NCBI GenBank assembly: GCA_011380105.1
Contig: DRZW01000038.1
Span: 1-14,044 of the forward strand
Direction: 5' to 3'
Source of the DNA: Halothiobacillaceae bacterium
GTDB taxonomy: Bacteria > Pseudomonadota > Gammaproteobacteria > Halothiobacillales > Halothiobacillaceae
DNA: 14,044 bases
Positions 13,029-14,044 of the stretch are shown here, piece after piece (within the stretch, counting starts at the first letter, position 1; each line of letters starts with the position of its first letter). Position numbers and translations under genes: made by a program. The notes below the pieces were generated by a model. That model ran no database searches and was not told where the DNA came from. It worked only from the letters and a program-made list of their open reading frames with translations.

Positions 13029-14044
13029 ATGCCGGAATCTGATCGCCAGAGTGCCTATCTGCACGCGGCACTCGCCCGCATCGCCCCGTTTGATCAAATC
13101 CCTGCTGAGGATCTGCGATCCGTTGCCGAGCAGTCGCACATTAAGCACTGTCCGGCCGGCACGATCATCCTCGACCCTGACATGGGTCCGCCTGAGGCGT
13201 TCTATGTTATTTTGTCCGGGCAGGTCCATGGACTAACACCCGATAAACAGGCCAAAACGGTCTGGACGCTCAGCGAGGGGGATAGTTTCCCTTTGGGCGC
13301 GTTATTAGATCAACGTGCGGTGACCACCCGACAAAAAGTCGCTGAAGATGCAGAGCTAATTGTAATTCCCGCCCCGGTCTTTGAGCAGTTACTCGCTCAG
13401 AGCGATGCGTTTGCGGGTTTCGCACGACAGCGTCTGGGGTATCTGATCAATCGCCCGCAAAAAACCGGCAGCTCCGCTGAGCCGAATATTCTCGATACGC
13501 AGACGCCGGTTTCCAAACGCATTGAAGCCCACCCACCTCGTATGCCGGCTGACACACCACTGGCACAGGCCGCCAGAGCGCTAGAGCAGGCCGGACGCGA
13601 GGCGCTGCTGGTGGATTTTCCAGACTCAGGGCGGCTGGGGCTGGTCACCCTGCGTGATCTAGCTTTTCGCGGTCTGGCGCGGGAGCGTGGCCCGAATACA
13701 CCTATCGGTGAGCTGGCCAGTATGGATCCGGTGGCCATCAAAGCAGATCAGTCGGTATTGGATGCAGCGATCATGCTGGCTGAATATGGCTTTCATCATT
13801 TACTGGTCACCGATAACAACCAGCCGGTAGGCATTCTGGCCGAATCGGACTTATATCGGGTTAACCGCGCCACACCGGGGGTCTTAAAGGCACGCATCTT
13901 CCGAGCCGACTCGGTGGATGAGCTAGAAAAACTACGCCAACAGATACCGGCAATTAGCGCCGAACTGGTGGAAAGTGGGGTGAAGTTTGCCTCCACCAGC
14001 CAGATTATCAGCGGGCTGAATGAAGCCATCGCGCAGCGGGTAAT
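13029..14044 (+). CDS. cNMP-binding-like/CBS-pair protein of the DUF294 (putative nucleotidyltransferase) type, 3'-truncated
   Basis: The frame is open from the ATG at 13029 to the end of the window (338 residues, no stop). Residues about 12-130 form a cyclic-nucleotide-binding-like domain (FYVILSGQV at 58-66, GDSFPLGALL at 84-93). Residues about 150-275 form a CBS pair (GLVTLRDLAF in the first repeat; MDPVAIKADQSVLDAAIML, HHLLVTDNNQPVGILAESDL in the second). The last part seen, from about 285, fits the beginning of the DUF294 nucleotidyltransferase-like domain, so the complete protein is probably about 600 residues. These proteins are presumed cytoplasmic signalling enzymes whose substrate is unsettled. 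The phosphate-binding cassette is degenerate: the usual FGE is FPLG and the RxA Arg is not clearly placed, so cAMP binding is doubtful. The truncation is the window edge. Confidence 0.88.
   Translation, partial: MPESDRQSAYLHAALARIAPFDQIPAEDLRSVAEQSHIKHCPAGTIILDPDMGPPEAFYVILSGQVHGLTPDKQAKTVWTLSEGDSFPLGALLDQRAVTTRQKVAEDAELIVIPAPVFEQLLAQSDAFAGFARQRLGYLINRPQKTGSSAEPNILDTQTPVSKRIEAHPPRMPADTPLAQAARALEQAGREALLVDFPDSGRLGLVTLRDLAFRGLARERGPNTPIGELASMDPVAIKADQSVLDAAIMLAEYGFHHLLVTDNNQPVGILAESDLYRVNRATPGVLKARIFRADSVDELEKLRQQIPAISAELVESGVKFASTSQIISGLNEAIAQRV

Noticed and set aside
13397..13741. 114-residue minus-strand open frame opposite the cNMP/CBS gene
   Set aside because: The opposite strand encodes clear CBS motifs. 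This frame is Arg/Ser-rich, as expected for an antisense shadow of GC-rich coding sequence.

Overview
The window looks like chromosomal core sequence from a gammaproteobacterium. The evidence is the divergent yceD/maf(yceF) pair, a tamA-tamB outer-membrane pair, a ParE-type (not GyrB-type) topoisomerase IV subunit, and a CnoX thioredoxin-TPR protein. I cannot name the genus. I see no prophage, insertion sequence, CRISPR array, tRNA or rRNA.

Layout. (1) Positions 1-1053: a 3'-truncated yceD on the minus strand, divergent from a YceF-type maf on the plus strand. (2) 1295-2194: a tandem-domain universal stress protein with its own leader. (3) 2195-2487: a gene-free convergent interval crowded with inverted repeats. 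(4) 2488-11594: a tightly packed five-gene minus-strand cluster, transcribed parE > tamA > tamB > YugP-like zinc metallopeptidase > inositol-monophosphatase-family phosphatase. The first four genes overlap or nearly touch, so this reads as one operon of about 9.1 kb. It joins chromosome decatenation to outer-membrane assembly and phospholipid transport. (5) 11778-12641: cnoX, divergent from parE. (6) 12642-13028: a 387-base gene-free interval with several independent RNA-like folds. (7) 13029 to the end: a 3'-truncated cNMP-like/CBS-pair protein of the DUF294 type.

The protein-coding content is mostly recognisable housekeeping. The least explained sequence is non-coding. In 12642-13028 there is a perfect TATAAT box directly before a foldable segment of about 113 nt, then a compact three-way junction whose two hairpin loops share CCGATG, then a leader in which a 9-bp helix would cover the ribosome-binding site of the cNMP/CBS gene. 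The inverted-repeat cluster at 2195-2487 is the second unexplained stretch. All folds were found by eye, without energy calculation or alignment, so they are hypotheses.
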